NCBI RefSeq assembly: GCF_023698535.1
Contig: NZ_JALJCL010000012.1
Coordinates: 62,001 to 126,000 of the forward strand
DNA from: Halorientalis regularis
GTDB taxonomy: Archaea; Halobacteriota; Halobacteria; Halobacteriales; Haloarculaceae
Direction of reading: 5' to 3'
DNA: 64,000 bases
The notes beneath the pieces were generated by a model, which saw nothing but the letters and a program-made list of their open reading frames with translations, was not told the DNA's origin and searched no databases. Shown piece by piece: positions 1 to 8,896 of this stretch (the first letter of the stretch is position 1; every line of letters begins with the position of its first letter). The position numbers were made by a program, and so were the translations under genes.

Positions 1-592
1 CCGGTTCGTCAAGGACGATCACGTCAGGGTTGTGTGCCAGAGCTCGGGCCAACGCGACGCGCTGGATTTGCCCACCCGATAACTCGCGAGGGTACCGGTC
101 GGCGATCTCCGGGCCGAGATCGACGCTGCACAACAATTGCTCGATGTCTCCGAGACCGCGTTCGTTTTCCGAACCCATGTCGGCGTCATGTCTGGCCTCG
201 GAGAGCGACCGGCCGACCGGCCACCGCGGATCGAAACTTTCTCCGGCGTGTTGAAAGACGACACCGATTCGTCGACACTGCCCGGCGGAGCGATCCGATA
301 CCCCGCCGACGCGAGTGCCGTCGAGACGGACCTGTCCGCGATCCGGCGTGAGCTGGCCGGTGACGAGCTTCGCGAGCGTCGATTTCCCGCAGCCGCTCTC
401 ACCGACGAGGCCGACGGTCTCACATGGGTGAACAACCAGCGATACGTCACAGACCGCTTTTGCTGACGAGTCGCTGCCAGAGAGCCGTTCCAGAACCGAA
501 TTGCGTACCGAGAACGACTTGGAGACCCCACGTAACTCGACCACGGGGGTGTCCGACGGGGGTTCGAACGCGTCCCGATCAGGTTCTATCAT
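1..592 (-). CDS. oppF: Oligopeptide ABC transporter ATP-binding protein (OppF/DppF type), partial
   Basis: Second ATPase of the peptide-type importer; it would hydrolyse ATP at the cytoplasmic face of the DppBC permease. The frame starts with ATG at 592, inside the stop codon of the upstream ATPase gene (4-base ATGA overlap), and is open to the window edge, so the C-terminus is missing. Visible: Walker A GESGCGKST at about residues 64-72, a Q-loop region (GVVFQHAGESF), the ABC signature LSGGQIQRVALARAL and Walker B VIVLDEP at the truncated end. These are diagnostic for the ABC ATPase family. Assignment to the F-type partner rests on gene order after DppB, C and D. Substrate unknown. Confidence 0.9.
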   Translation of the reverse strand, partial: MIEPDRDAFEPPSDTPVVELRGVSKSFSVRNSVLERLSGSDSSAKAVCDVSLVVHPCETVGLVGESGCGKSTLAKLVTGQLTPDRGQVRLDGTRVGGVSDRSAGQCRRIGVVFQHAGESFDPRWPVGRSLSEARHDADMGSENERGLGDIEQLLCSVDLGPEIADRYPRELSGGQIQRVALARALAHNPDVIVLDEP

Positions 593-1671
593 TCTGTCGT
601 TCCCCCGTCTGGCGTCGGTGACACTCGCTGTGGAGACGACTCTCGAGTGGCGGGTAGTGGCGCCTCGAGGCAGCTCAGTCGGTGTTCGGAACTGCGTTCG
701 GTGGTCGGGATGGGACCCTCGCGACACGCCGCGGTCGTGTGACGGCATCGATCTGCAAACGGACACCCCTCGTGGCCGTCGACGGGATCCGGCGGCCGGC
801 CCTGTGCCGAGTGAATCCGCTCACCAGAGTCTGTGTTCCGGACAGAACAAGCGAGCAGCGATCGGGTGTATGGGTGGGCCGGATCGGTCAACACCCGCTC
901 GACCGGGCCAGCCTCCATCACCTGACCGCCGTACAGGACGATCACGCGATCACACGTTTGCGCGATGACACCGATATCGTGGGTGATGAGGAGTATCCCA
1001 ACGTCTCGCTCGTCTCGCAGGGAGCGCAGCCGTCGCAGAATGTCGGCCTGTGTCGTCGTGTCGAGTGCAGTAGTGGGCTCATCGGCGATCAGCAAGGAGG
1101 GTTCACTCGCCAGAGCAACCGCGAGGACTGCACGCTGACGGAGCCCACCCGAAAACTCGTGTGGGAATGCCGTCGAGCGCGACTTGGGACTCGGGATGTC
1201 CATTTGGCCCAGTAATTCGACGGCACGCTCTCGCGCGTCCGCCCAGGCTGACCGGTCCCGGAACGGCGGCACGCCGAGGAAATCGAGGAGACGCTGGCGG
1301 TCGTTCGTCTCGTGGATCCGCACCGCCTCGGCGATCTGCTCACCGACCGGGAACACCGGATTCAGTGTCTCGGTCGGATCCTGGAAGACCATCGAGATCT
1401 CGTTGCCGCGAAGTCGTCGCAGCGTGGATTCTTCGGCAGTGGTCAGTTCGATACCTTCGAATTCGATCGTCCCGCCGGCGATCCGTCCTGGGTCTTCTAG
1501 TCTGCAGATAGATCGGGCGGTGACGGACTTGCCGCTGCCGCTCTCGCCGAGGACGCCGACGATCTCGCCACGGTCGACGGTAAACGATGTGCCGTCGACC
1601 GCGTGAACGGTTCCGCGATCGGTGTCGAAGCGAGTATGGAGGTCTTCGACGCGAAGCAGTGGTTTGCTCAT
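589..1671 (-). CDS. dppD: Dipeptide/oligopeptide ABC transporter ATP-binding protein (DppD/OppD type)
   Basis: ATPase of a peptide/opine/nickel-type importer, 360 residues, about the usual length. Walker A GESGSGKS at 42-49, Q-loop VFQDP near 95-99, signature FSGGLRQR at 173-180, Walker B LLIADEPTTALD at 193-204 and the switch His in LLITHD. The C-terminal CPFADRC (303-309) is the cysteine-containing oligopeptide-transporter extension typical of this subfamily. Start codon overlaps the stop of the DppC-type permease by 4 bases, so translation is probably coupled. Substrate cannot be read from the ATPase. Confidence 0.92.
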   Translation of the reverse strand: MSKPLLRVEDLHTRFDTDRGTVHAVDGTSFTVDRGEIVGVLGESGSGKSVTARSICRLEDPGRIAGGTIEFEGIELTTAEESTLRRLRGNEISMVFQDPTETLNPVFPVGEQIAEAVRIHETNDRQRLLDFLGVPPFRDRSAWADARERAVELLGQMDIPSPKSRSTAFPHEFSGGLRQRAVLAVALASEPSLLIADEPTTALDTTTQADILRRLRSLRDERDVGILLITHDIGVIAQTCDRVIVLYGGQVMEAGPVERVLTDPAHPYTRSLLACSVRNTDSGERIHSAQGRPPDPVDGHEGCPFADRCRHTTAACREGPIPTTERSSEHRLSCLEAPLPATRESSPQRVSPTPDGGTTE

Positions 1672-2561
1672 AGTTGTTCCATCTGTGCCGACTGTGTCGG
1701 TGAGAGTGTGTCTCGGAGACTATCTCCGAGCAGGTTGAACCCGAAGACGGTGAACATAATACAGACGCCCGGGGCGTTGACGAGCCACCACGCCTGGCGC
1801 AGGTAAGTGCGGCCCGACGCGAGCATCGTTCCCCACTCGGGCGTCGGTGGCTGTGCGCCGAGGCCCAGAAACGACAGGCCCGCAGTCCCGAGAATGACGC
1901 CACCAATATCGAGAGTCGCGAGGACGACAACCGGTGCGACGACGTTCGGTATCAGGTGCCGGGCGGTAACGTGGGTCCGGGTGTGCCCGAGCAGCCTGGC
2001 GACCGTCACGAACTCCCGTTCTCGGACCGAGAGGACGCTACTCCGTACGAGCCTGGCGTAAGAGGCCCAGCCCACGACGGACAGTGCAAGCATCACGTTC
2101 ACCAGACTCGGCCCGAGTATGCCGGCGATGACGAGCGCGAGGACGATTCCGGGGAACGCCAGCAGCGTGTCGACGAGCCGCATCAAGGCCTCGTCGATCC
2201 ACCCCCCGGCGTAGCCAGCGACGAGACCCACCGCCGTGCCGACGACGAGTCGGACACTGGTCACCGCGAGGGCGATTCCCAGCGACAGTCTGGCACCGTG
2301 AAGGAGTCGAGTGAGCACGTCGCGACCGAGCTGATCGGTCCCGAGCGGATGCGTCAGCGACGGAGCTTCGAGCCGGCTACTTAAGTCCTGAGTGGCCGGA
2401 TCGTATGGCGACACGATCGGTCCGAACACCGCGAGGACGAGCAATATAAATACAATTCCGAGACCGACCTGCGCGAGGCGATCCGCCGGAATCACCTCGG
2501 TCCACTCATCGCGCTGGTCACTCTCTTGCCGTACTCCCGTATCGGCTGCCGGTCCACTCAC
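1668..2561 (-). CDS. dppC: Dipeptide/oligopeptide ABC transporter permease (DppC/OppC type)
   Basis: Inner-membrane permease subunit, 297 residues. After a cytoplasmic N-terminus there is a first membrane helix (LGIVFILLVLAVFGPIVSPY, about 33-52), the family-typical periplasmic-loop phrase PLGTDQLGRDVLTRLLHGARLSL, then further helices and the coupling-loop region around GHTRTHVTARHLIPN, which contacts the ATPases. This is the usual PF00528 layout with the OppC N-terminal domain. It overlaps both neighbours by 4 bases within one tightly coupled minus-strand operon. Confidence 0.92.
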   Translation of the reverse strand: MSGPAADTGVRQESDQRDEWTEVIPADRLAQVGLGIVFILLVLAVFGPIVSPYDPATQDLSSRLEAPSLTHPLGTDQLGRDVLTRLLHGARLSLGIALAVTSVRLVVGTAVGLVAGYAGGWIDEALMRLVDTLLAFPGIVLALVIAGILGPSLVNVMLALSVVGWASYARLVRSSVLSVREREFVTVARLLGHTRTHVTARHLIPNVVAPVVVLATLDIGGVILGTAGLSFLGLGAQPPTPEWGTMLASGRTYLRQAWWLVNAPGVCIMFTVFGFNLLGDSLRDTLSPTQSAQMEQL

Positions 2562-3508
2562 GTTGGTTCACCCCCGAGTTCGATCCGCGGATCGAGCCGA
2601 CTGTAGGTCAGATCGACCACGAAGTTCGTTACAACGAAGACGACGCCGATGAGTAGCGTCACGCCCTGTACGACCGGATAGTCGCGTGCGAAGATCGCAT
2701 CGACCAGAAGCGTTCCAAGTCCTGGTCGCTGGAACACGACTTCGACGACGACCGCGCCGTTGAGGACGTAACTCAACTGCAACCCGACGATCGTGACGAC
2801 AGGCACGAGCGCGTTCCGGAGCGCATGCTTGTAGACCACGATCCGCTCTCGCAACCCCTTCGACCGGGCGGTGCGGATATACGCGTCGTCGAGTACGTCC
2901 AGCATCGCCGTCCGAACCAGGCGCGCGATCACCGCGGCCATCCCAGATCCGAGCGTCAGTGCAGGGAGAACCAGATATTCGGGGCCCTCCGCACCGGCGA
3001 CCGGGAACAGGTCGAGCCAGAGCGAGCAGACGATAATGAGCAGGTACCCGAGCCAGAAGTTCGGCATGGAGATGCCGACGAGCGCGCCGAGTTGTGCGGC
3101 GTAGTCGGTCCGACTTCCCGGCTCCACCGCGCTTGCTATCCCAGCCGGAATAGCGATGACAATCGCGACAAGCATTGACGCCACGGCCAGTGCGATCGTG
3201 TTCGGAAGTCGCTGGGCGATCATCGCACTGACCGCCTGGTCGCTGTAGTACGACTGTCCGAGATCGCCACGGAGTACATCACCCATCCAGCGGGCGTACT
3301 GCATCGGGAACGGATCGTCGAGACCGTTGGCGACACGGAACTGTTCGACCGCCGCTTGAGAGGGGCTTTGTCCTCCCATCTGCTGGGTGAGAATCGTTCG
3401 CGCCGGATCGCCGGGCGTGACGAAGATCAATCCGTACGTGAGAAGTGACACGGCGAACAGGACGACCCCCATCGTCAGCAACCGCTTCGACAGGTGCCAC
3501 CCATTCAT
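2558..3508 (-). CDS. dppB: Dipeptide/oligopeptide ABC transporter permease (DppB/OppB type)
   Basis: First permease subunit of the importer, 316 residues with about six membrane helices. The N-terminal helix is followed by the family-typical FVTPGDPARTIL, and the C-terminal half carries the coupling region RTARSKGLRERIVVYKHALRNALVPVVT, with the conserved RxKGL and HALRNAL phrases of OppB/DppB. Its start overlaps the stop of the solute-binding protein gene by 4 bases and its stop overlaps the DppC start by 4 bases. It forms the heterodimeric channel with the DppC-type subunit. Confidence 0.93.
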   Translation of the reverse strand: MNGWHLSKRLLTMGVVLFAVSLLTYGLIFVTPGDPARTILTQQMGGQSPSQAAVEQFRVANGLDDPFPMQYARWMGDVLRGDLGQSYYSDQAVSAMIAQRLPNTIALAVASMLVAIVIAIPAGIASAVEPGSRTDYAAQLGALVGISMPNFWLGYLLIIVCSLWLDLFPVAGAEGPEYLVLPALTLGSGMAAVIARLVRTAMLDVLDDAYIRTARSKGLRERIVVYKHALRNALVPVVTIVGLQLSYVLNGAVVVEVVFQRPGLGTLLVDAIFARDYPVVQGVTLLIGVVFVVTNFVVDLTYSRLDPRIELGGEPT

Positions 3509-5040
3509 TGCTGGTCCGTGACGTTCTCCAAGTGATAGCAGGACTCGATCGGATGGGGTCGATAGGCCTCGACGCCAGCACGCGTTGCGACCACGTTGGT
3601 GTAGTAGGTGAGCCAGCCAATAGGGAGGTCTCGCTGAAGGATGTGCTGTACTTCAGCGTACCGCCCGAACCGCTCGTCTCGATCGGTCGTCCGTCTGGCT
3701 TCTTCGAGGCGTCGATCGACCGTCTCGTTCTCGTAGCCGCTGAACATAGTCGCAGTCTCCGAGTGAACGAAGTCTGACAACCGGTCCGGGTCGGGATACC
3801 ACAACACCGAATTCGACCAGAGAACGGCGTCGAACGATCCGTTCGTGGCTCGTTCTTTGATCGTCGACGATTCCATTACTTCGATGTCGACTTCGAACCC
3901 GACCTCGCCGAGTTGTGTCTGTATCACCTGTGCGATGGTAGGGAGCAGTGGGCGAGTGTCGTACGTCCAGATCGACACGGAGAGGGGGTCGCCATCTCGG
4001 GTGCGACCAGTACCGTTCGGTTCCCAGCCAGCCTCGGCCAGGAGATCGCGCGCCCGGCCTGGATCGTGCTCGTACGGTTCGAGGTCGTCGGCGGCCCAAT
4101 CTGTCACATCCGACGGAAATGGACCGACGGCTGGCGACCCAAGCCCATTCAGCAGATTTTCGACGATCGTCTCGCGGTCGACTGCGTGCATGACCGCTCT
4201 TCGAACTCGTCTATCTGCGAACGGTGAGGAATCTAGATCGAATACGAGGTACCGCGCCCGTGGAATCTGGTACGTGTGAGCGGTGATGTCGTCGCGTAAT
4301 TCGAGCGAATCGACCGTCTCGTTCGGAAGGATCCGGGCCATGTCCAGTTCGTCGTTTTCGAGTTTCAGCCGACGGGTCTGGTCGTCGGTAATTCCTTCGT
4401 AGACCAGCGTCTCGATGCTCGCGTTCTCACCGTGGTAGTCCGAATTTGCACTCGCTGTGATACTGGAACCCTGATTCCAGCTTTCGAACTGGAACGGGCC
4501 GGTCCCGATCGGTTCGCTGACAGACCCATCGTCGGCGATTGCAGTGGGGGAAACGAGACAGGTCGATCCTCGGGTGCAGTGTGCCGGTAGTGGCGAAAAC
4601 GGCTCGTCCGTCTTCATCGTCAGCGTCCGATTATCAGCTGTTTCGATCGATTTGACCGGCACGGAAGCCATCGAACTCGAGTCAAAGGCTCGCCTGAGCG
4701 ATGGGAGTACTGTTTTCGCTGTCAACTCGGTTCCGTCGTGGAACGTGACGCCCTCACGGAGGTCAAATTCCCACGTCTCGTCGTCGACCATGCGCCAGTC
4801 CGTGGCTAGACCCGGAGCCACGGTCGCATCGTAATCGACGGTCAACAGCGGTTCGAGTACACTTATACGTCGCCAGAGCCACCCGTTCACGACCGGGTCT
4901 CGCGAATCCGGCGTCCATGGAGAGCCAACCGTGAACACGTCTTCTTTTCCACCGGTACCGCTGATTGCCCAGTAGCCACCGAGGCCGGTAATCCCGGCCC
5001 CGAGTCCGGACAGTTTCTGTCGTCTGGTGAGTTCGATCAT
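3505..5040 (-). CDS. Family 5 extracellular solute-binding protein, second copy in the operon
   Basis: Peptide/opine-class solute-binding protein (SBP_bac_5 fold), 511 residues. It opens with LTRRQKLSGLGAGITGLGGYW, a Tat-like twin-Arg segment, but I see no lipobox cysteine, unlike the other binding protein of this operon. Family phrases: LATDWRMVDDETWEFDLREGVTFHDGTEL near 80-110, RRAVMHAVDRETIVENLLNGLGSPAVGPFP around the middle and DPGRARDLLAEAGW. It overlaps the creatininase gene upstream and DppB downstream by 4 bases each. Related to the first binding protein but clearly diverged; two binders on one permease usually means two ligands. Ligand unknown. Confidence 0.88.
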   Translation of the reverse strand: MIELTRRQKLSGLGAGITGLGGYWAISGTGGKEDVFTVGSPWTPDSRDPVVNGWLWRRISVLEPLLTVDYDATVAPGLATDWRMVDDETWEFDLREGVTFHDGTELTAKTVLPSLRRAFDSSSMASVPVKSIETADNRTLTMKTDEPFSPLPAHCTRGSTCLVSPTAIADDGSVSEPIGTGPFQFESWNQGSSITASANSDYHGENASIETLVYEGITDDQTRRLKLENDELDMARILPNETVDSLELRDDITAHTYQIPRARYLVFDLDSSPFADRRVRRAVMHAVDRETIVENLLNGLGSPAVGPFPSDVTDWAADDLEPYEHDPGRARDLLAEAGWEPNGTGRTRDGDPLSVSIWTYDTRPLLPTIAQVIQTQLGEVGFEVDIEVMESSTIKERATNGSFDAVLWSNSVLWYPDPDRLSDFVHSETATMFSGYENETVDRRLEEARRTTDRDERFGRYAEVQHILQRDLPIGWLTYYTNVVATRAGVEAYRPHPIESCYHLENVTDQQ

Positions 5041-5846
5041 CGTGTTCCTCTATCGGCAGATACATCCCCAGATTTCACGTCGGTACTACGCTGCTCGTTC
5101 TCCCGAAGCCACTCGATGAGAGCAGTGAGTTCGTCGACGGCCGTTTCGAACAGGCGCTGTCCCTTCGCCGCCGACGCACTCGTCGGATCACCGACGACAC
5201 CGTTCTCGCTAAATTCGTCGGTGAGCCCCGCCACCTGTGCCCCGTGGATCCACTCGCCCCAACTCTCGGTGTCGCCTTTCTGGGGTGTGCCGACCAGTTC
5301 CGGCACGAGGTAGCGCAGGACGCTCGTCTCGGCTTCGCCGGCATGGCTCACGTCTTCGTCGACCGCGTCTGTCCATGCCCAGTACTGGGCATCGAGCGCG
5401 GTCTCTCGTCGCAATTGACGACAGACCGCTTTCAGCGCGGTCCGGTTTCCGCCGTGGCCGTTTACAGTGACAACTGTCTCGATGCCCCACGCTTCCGTCG
5501 ATTCGAGGACGTGGAAGGTGTAGTCCCGAAACACGTCGGCTGGGATATCCAGCGTTCCAGGGAAGTTGCCATGATACGGTGCGATACCAGCCTGCACGGC
5601 CGGAAGAGTGAGGGCTTCCACCCGCCCCGCTGTTGCCTCCGCGATGGCCTCGGCGATGAGGACATCAGTCCCGAGCGGGCCGTGTGGCCCGTGCTGTTCG
5701 ATGCTCCCGACCGGAAGCAGGCACACGTCGATATCGGACTCCGCTATGTCGGTCCACGACTGCTGTCGGACCTTCACGGCGTCCCACGCTCTGTGCCTCT
5801 CACTCGGATCGACGGACCACTCCTCCGGGAGATCATTCCCCGCCAT
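5037..5846 (-). CDS. Creatininase family amidohydrolase
   Basis: Creatininase/creatinine amidohydrolase superfamily, 269 residues from ATG 5846; the frame extends further upstream but into the preceding gene, whose stop is at 5848-5850. Visible motifs: LPVGSIEQHGPHGPLGTD (metal ligands E, H and D of the family) near 46-63, GNFPGTLDIPADVF, the VNGHGGN motif (about 124-130) and AGEAETS, which matches the conserved Glu. The family hydrolyses cyclic or linear amides using two metal ions. Location inside a peptide-type importer operon, with 4-base overlap to the next binding protein, suggests that it processes the imported compound. Which amide cannot be told. Confidence 0.87.
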   Translation of the reverse strand: MAGNDLPEEWSVDPSERHRAWDAVKVRQQSWTDIAESDIDVCLLPVGSIEQHGPHGPLGTDVLIAEAIAEATAGRVEALTLPAVQAGIAPYHGNFPGTLDIPADVFRDYTFHVLESTEAWGIETVVTVNGHGGNRTALKAVCRQLRRETALDAQYWAWTDAVDEDVSHAGEAETSVLRYLVPELVGTPQKGDTESWGEWIHGAQVAGLTDEFSENGVVGDPTSASAAKGQRLFETAVDELTALIEWLRENEQRSTDVKSGDVSADRGTR

Positions 5847-5847
5847 G

Positions 5848-7374
5848 TCACTCACTCTGTGTGAGGCCGGACCAGCCGACCATGTTGTCGACTGGGTGCC
5901 AGTCGATCCCGGTGATATCAGCCTGTCGGCCGAAGACGTACTCGTTGTAGTACAGGGGAATGACTGCACCGGTCTCGACGACCCGTTGTTGTACCTCTCC
6001 GTAGTAGTCGCGCTTTTCGGCCATCGTCTCGGCCCGGTACCCCTGCTCGATCAACCGGTCGACTTCGCCGCCAGGATTGTAGACGCCAGTTCCGTTTTGC
6101 TCGTAGAGTTTCCGATTGTCACTCCCTTCGGAGTGGAACATCGCCCGGATGAGGTAATCACTGGCCGCACTGTTCGAGCCGAACCCGACGAGTGTTAGGT
6201 TCGCCTCGCCAGACGTGAACGTGTCGTAGAACGACGCCGGACCGACCTGTCGGATCTCGCTCGCGACGTTGATTTCATCGAACCAACCTGAGAGGATCTG
6301 TGCGATAGTCCTGTCGTCGGTATTTTGACTGTTGATCAGGATGGAGAGTGTTTCGCCGCTATAGCTGGACTGTGCGACCAGTTCCCGGGCCCGTTGTCTG
6401 TCGGGTCCGTACGTCGGAAGGTCGTCGTGAGCTGCCCAGGGAATGACCGAAGAAATCGGACCGGTGGCTGGCTGGCCAATTCCGTTCAGGACGCTCTCGA
6501 CGATCTGGCGCTGATCGACGGCCCAGTTGAGCGCCTGTCGAAGTCGCTCTTCGTCGGTCGGTGACGAGTAGAGGTTAACCGCGACCAGTCCTGCTTCAGG
6601 CGTGAGTTGGGTTTCGATCGCCGTTCCGGGGGCCTCACGCAGGGAGGTGGCACGGCTCTTCGGGATTTTCTGTGTGACGTCGGCCGACCCTTTCTTGAGG
6701 GACAGTGCTCGTGTATTCGGGTCTTGGATCCACTCGAACGTGAGTTCGCTCGGCTTTGCCGTCTCATTCCTGTAGCCCTCGTACGGCGTGAGTGTGATCG
6801 ACTGTTCTTCTTCGACATTTTCGACCCGGAAGGGACCAGTACCGGCCGGTGGGTCGGTCGCATCCGGGTGCTGGATGCCAAAGTAATTATGCGAGATTGT
6901 ACCCGGAAAGGCAGGAAACGGCTCCGTCGTCTGGAACCGGACAGTGGTTTCATCCACTGCGGAAACGCCATTAGGCTCGACGCCGATCCATCCAGGAACC
7001 CACGACAACTGTTTGAAGACCCTGTCGAACGAGTGGACAACAGCGTCGGCTGTCAGCGGTTTGCCGTTGTGGAAGGTGACGTCCTCCCGAAGCGAGAAGT
7101 CCCACGTCGTCTCGTCGACGGCTTTCCAGTCGGTGGCCAGTAACGGTGCCGTCTCCATCTCATCGGTGGTCTCCACGAGTGGTTCGAAGACGTGGGTGTA
7201 ATACGGAGAAACACCGTGGAACATATCCCACTTCTCCTGTGTAGGGTCCCGGGCGAGCGCCACTGTATACGACCTATCCGAATTGGCTTCCGAACCACTA
7301 CAGCCCGCAACAAGTCCGGCAGCCCCAGCCGCGGCACTGCCGAGCAGTTGTCGTCTGGAACAGGCTCTACGCAT
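5848..7374 (-). CDS. Family 5 extracellular solute-binding lipoprotein, first gene of the transporter operon
   Basis: Lipid-anchored peptide/opine-class binding protein, 508 residues. The N-terminus CSRRQLLGSAAAGAAGLVAGC has a Tat motif (SRRQLL) and a lipobox with Cys25, so export by Tat and anchoring outside the membrane is expected. Family phrases: LLATDWKAVDETTWDFSLREDVTFHNGKPLTADAV and LRQALNWAVDQRQIVESVLNGIGQPATGPI. It leads the seven-gene minus-strand operon down to position 1; an A+T-rich promoter with an inverted repeat lies upstream (7509-7540). About 130 bases of leader would separate that promoter from the ATG at 7374. Confidence 0.9.
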   Translation of the reverse strand: MRRACSRRQLLGSAAAGAAGLVAGCSGSEANSDRSYTVALARDPTQEKWDMFHGVSPYYTHVFEPLVETTDEMETAPLLATDWKAVDETTWDFSLREDVTFHNGKPLTADAVVHSFDRVFKQLSWVPGWIGVEPNGVSAVDETTVRFQTTEPFPAFPGTISHNYFGIQHPDATDPPAGTGPFRVENVEEEQSITLTPYEGYRNETAKPSELTFEWIQDPNTRALSLKKGSADVTQKIPKSRATSLREAPGTAIETQLTPEAGLVAVNLYSSPTDEERLRQALNWAVDQRQIVESVLNGIGQPATGPISSVIPWAAHDDLPTYGPDRQRARELVAQSSYSGETLSILINSQNTDDRTIAQILSGWFDEINVASEIRQVGPASFYDTFTSGEANLTLVGFGSNSAASDYLIRAMFHSEGSDNRKLYEQNGTGVYNPGGEVDRLIEQGYRAETMAEKRDYYGEVQQRVVETGAVIPLYYNEYVFGRQADITGIDWHPVDNMVGWSGLTQSE

Positions 7375-7870
7375 CGACGATCACCGACCGATTGGACCTG
7401 GAGACTGCCCGTACTGAACCGGAAGACGCGCGTGACTCCGCGCGATTTTTCCATACATCTCCTTCTGTCTCGTTTAGTATCACATGAGTGCCACCACGCC
7501 CCCTCAAGTAATCAATTTTGGTTTGATTAACTAAATTATATTTGTAAAAGGTCGGCCGTTGGCGCACGACGGAGATTGAATACCGTGGGTAATCTTCCAC
7601 TGGATTGCGCATCGCGGCCGATAGGCCGGTACCAGATATCTCCATTACACCGTCCATCGCCTTCTCCTTCGACTGCTGAGTGGTCATATCCTGCTGCATC
7701 GTGGTTATTATTCTTATGCTCTTTTCTAATAAGTGTTGTTAATAATTACTACTACTTTATTACACTAGTGACTCGAGAACGGATGTGTCTCGCTTTGAGA
7801 ACGACCGATGAACGGCGAACAAGAAGGGAATATCCTATGATAGATCCTGAAGCTCGGAAACGACGGTATT
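7375..7870. other. Intergenic region upstream of the transporter operon
   Basis: No supportable gene. It separates the stop of the ATPase gene (7871) from the start of the first binding protein (7374), both on the minus strand. The part near 7500-7545 is A+T-rich and holds the likely promoter and operator of the transporter operon. The rest shows only short random frames. Confidence 0.7.
7509..7540 (-). promoter_or_regulatory. Putative promoter and operator of the peptide ABC operon
   Basis: Reading the minus strand, a TATA-like TATAATTTAG lies at 7531-7540. About 27 bases downstream, where transcription should start, is an inverted repeat TAATCAA-N7-TTGATTA (7509-7529). A palindrome over the start site is the expected place for a repressor. 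The regulator is not evident in the window. Confidence 0.5.
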
Positions 7871-8638
7871 TCAGGTATCGAACGTTCCAGTGCGTGCGAT
7901 GACATGACCCTCGTGACAGCGGCAATTACACCGGAAGAAATCGGCTCCATAGCCGTTTCGCCGAAAGCTACGAACAATGCCGATGCCAGACGCGACGCTT
8001 TCAATTTCGACGTTGACGACGGATCGCCGACCGCTATCGAGTGCTGCTTTCGCTTCTCTCACCGGCAGGCGCTCACTCTGGAGGGCCTCGAGCAATATCG
8101 TCTCTATCGTCCATCCGTTGAGCGTGGGAATCTCTCCAGCCGACATCGCCGTCTCTATTATCTCGTTTTCATAGAGGTATTCCGCGAGTTCGAGACCGTC
8201 GAAGGCCCCAAGCCGATCTCGATCATCCTCTTCGAACCGGTTGACCACGAGGAACGTGTCCAGAGCATGACGGTCTGCGACCGTTTCGTACGGGGCCACC
8301 TGATCTAACGTCTCGGGCGTCGCGACGACAAATGCTGTATCGAGCGCGTCGGCCGCGGTCGCAAGTACGTCCACACCAGCGTCGTAGTCGAGGATCGCCC
8401 AGCTGATACCGAGCGTACCGCTGTCCATCGTCGAGACCTGTGGCTGATCGAAGAAGCCTGCTGCCTCACCGGTAATCTCGACCGCTGTTCGCTCAGTGAG
8501 CCGATCTGCCGCTAGCGTAGCGACTGTCGTCTTGCCGACGCCTTCGGGACCGACGAATCCGATCCGCTTGTGATCGTGATCGAACTGTTGCTGTCCACCT
8601 ACAACGCCCATACGTCCCGATTCAAGTCCCAAACTCAT
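7871..8638 (-). CDS. P-loop ATPase with C-terminal Cys/His metal-binding-like tail
   Basis: 255 residues. Walker A GPEGVGKTT near 31-39, a switch-like DYDAGVDVL, and NRFEEDD resembling the NKxD-type base-recognition strand of MinD/CooC-like ATPases. The last 25 residues carry CNCRCHEGH, a C-x-C-x-C-H-x3-H cluster that looks like a metal site. The start overlaps the stop of the HEAT-like gene by 4 bases and this pair follows a COG0523 GTPase gene, so the three probably form one minus-strand operon. CooC-type ATPases help insert nickel; a similar role is inference from fold and context. An internal start at Met10 is possible. Confidence 0.7.
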   Translation of the reverse strand: MSLGLESGRMGVVGGQQQFDHDHKRIGFVGPEGVGKTTVATLAADRLTERTAVEITGEAAGFFDQPQVSTMDSGTLGISWAILDYDAGVDVLATAADALDTAFVVATPETLDQVAPYETVADRHALDTFLVVNRFEEDDRDRLGAFDGLELAEYLYENEIIETAMSAGEIPTLNGWTIETILLEALQSERLPVREAKAALDSGRRSVVNVEIESVASGIGIVRSFRRNGYGADFFRCNCRCHEGHVIARTGTFDT

Positions 8639-8895
8639 CGTCGAGCTTGCTTTCTGATGGCGGGATCGACCGCTCGATCGGCGGCGATCGTTTCCAGAGC
8701 GTCGGTCGCACCCAGGGCCTCCAACTCCGCGACGGCATCTCGGCGAAAGACACCGTGGAGGCCGTTCGTTCGCGTGATCGTTTTGAGTTGTCTGACTGCA
8801 TCGAGGCGTCCGAGTTCACGAATCGCCTCACGACGCGTCTCACGCGGTGCGGACTTCGTGACGGCTCGTTGGAAGCAGGTACTTGCACTGGGCAT
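8635..8895 (-). CDS. Small HEAT-repeat-like protein
   Basis: 86 residues from ATG 8895, directly after the GTPase stop (8897-8899); the longer frame upstream lies within the GTPase gene and is not credible. The sequence is helical with two repeats of the pattern RREAIRELGRLDAVRQL and RRDAVAELEALGATDAL, the short alternating helix pairs of HEAT/PBS-lyase-like repeats. Such modules bind partner proteins. It sits between the COG0523 GTPase and the Cys/His-tailed ATPase, with 4-base overlap to the latter, which suggests a scaffold or partner role. No catalytic residues seen. Confidence 0.65.
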   Translation of the reverse strand: MPSASTCFQRAVTKSAPRETRREAIRELGRLDAVRQLKTITRTNGLHGVFRRDAVAELEALGATDALETIAADRAVDPAIRKQARR

Positions 8896-8896
8896 C

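Noticed and set aside
19-531. Open frame of 170 codons on the minus strand
   Set aside because: Arginine/serine-rich shadow of the partial OppF-type ATPase, whose true frame (start 592) has all ABC motifs.
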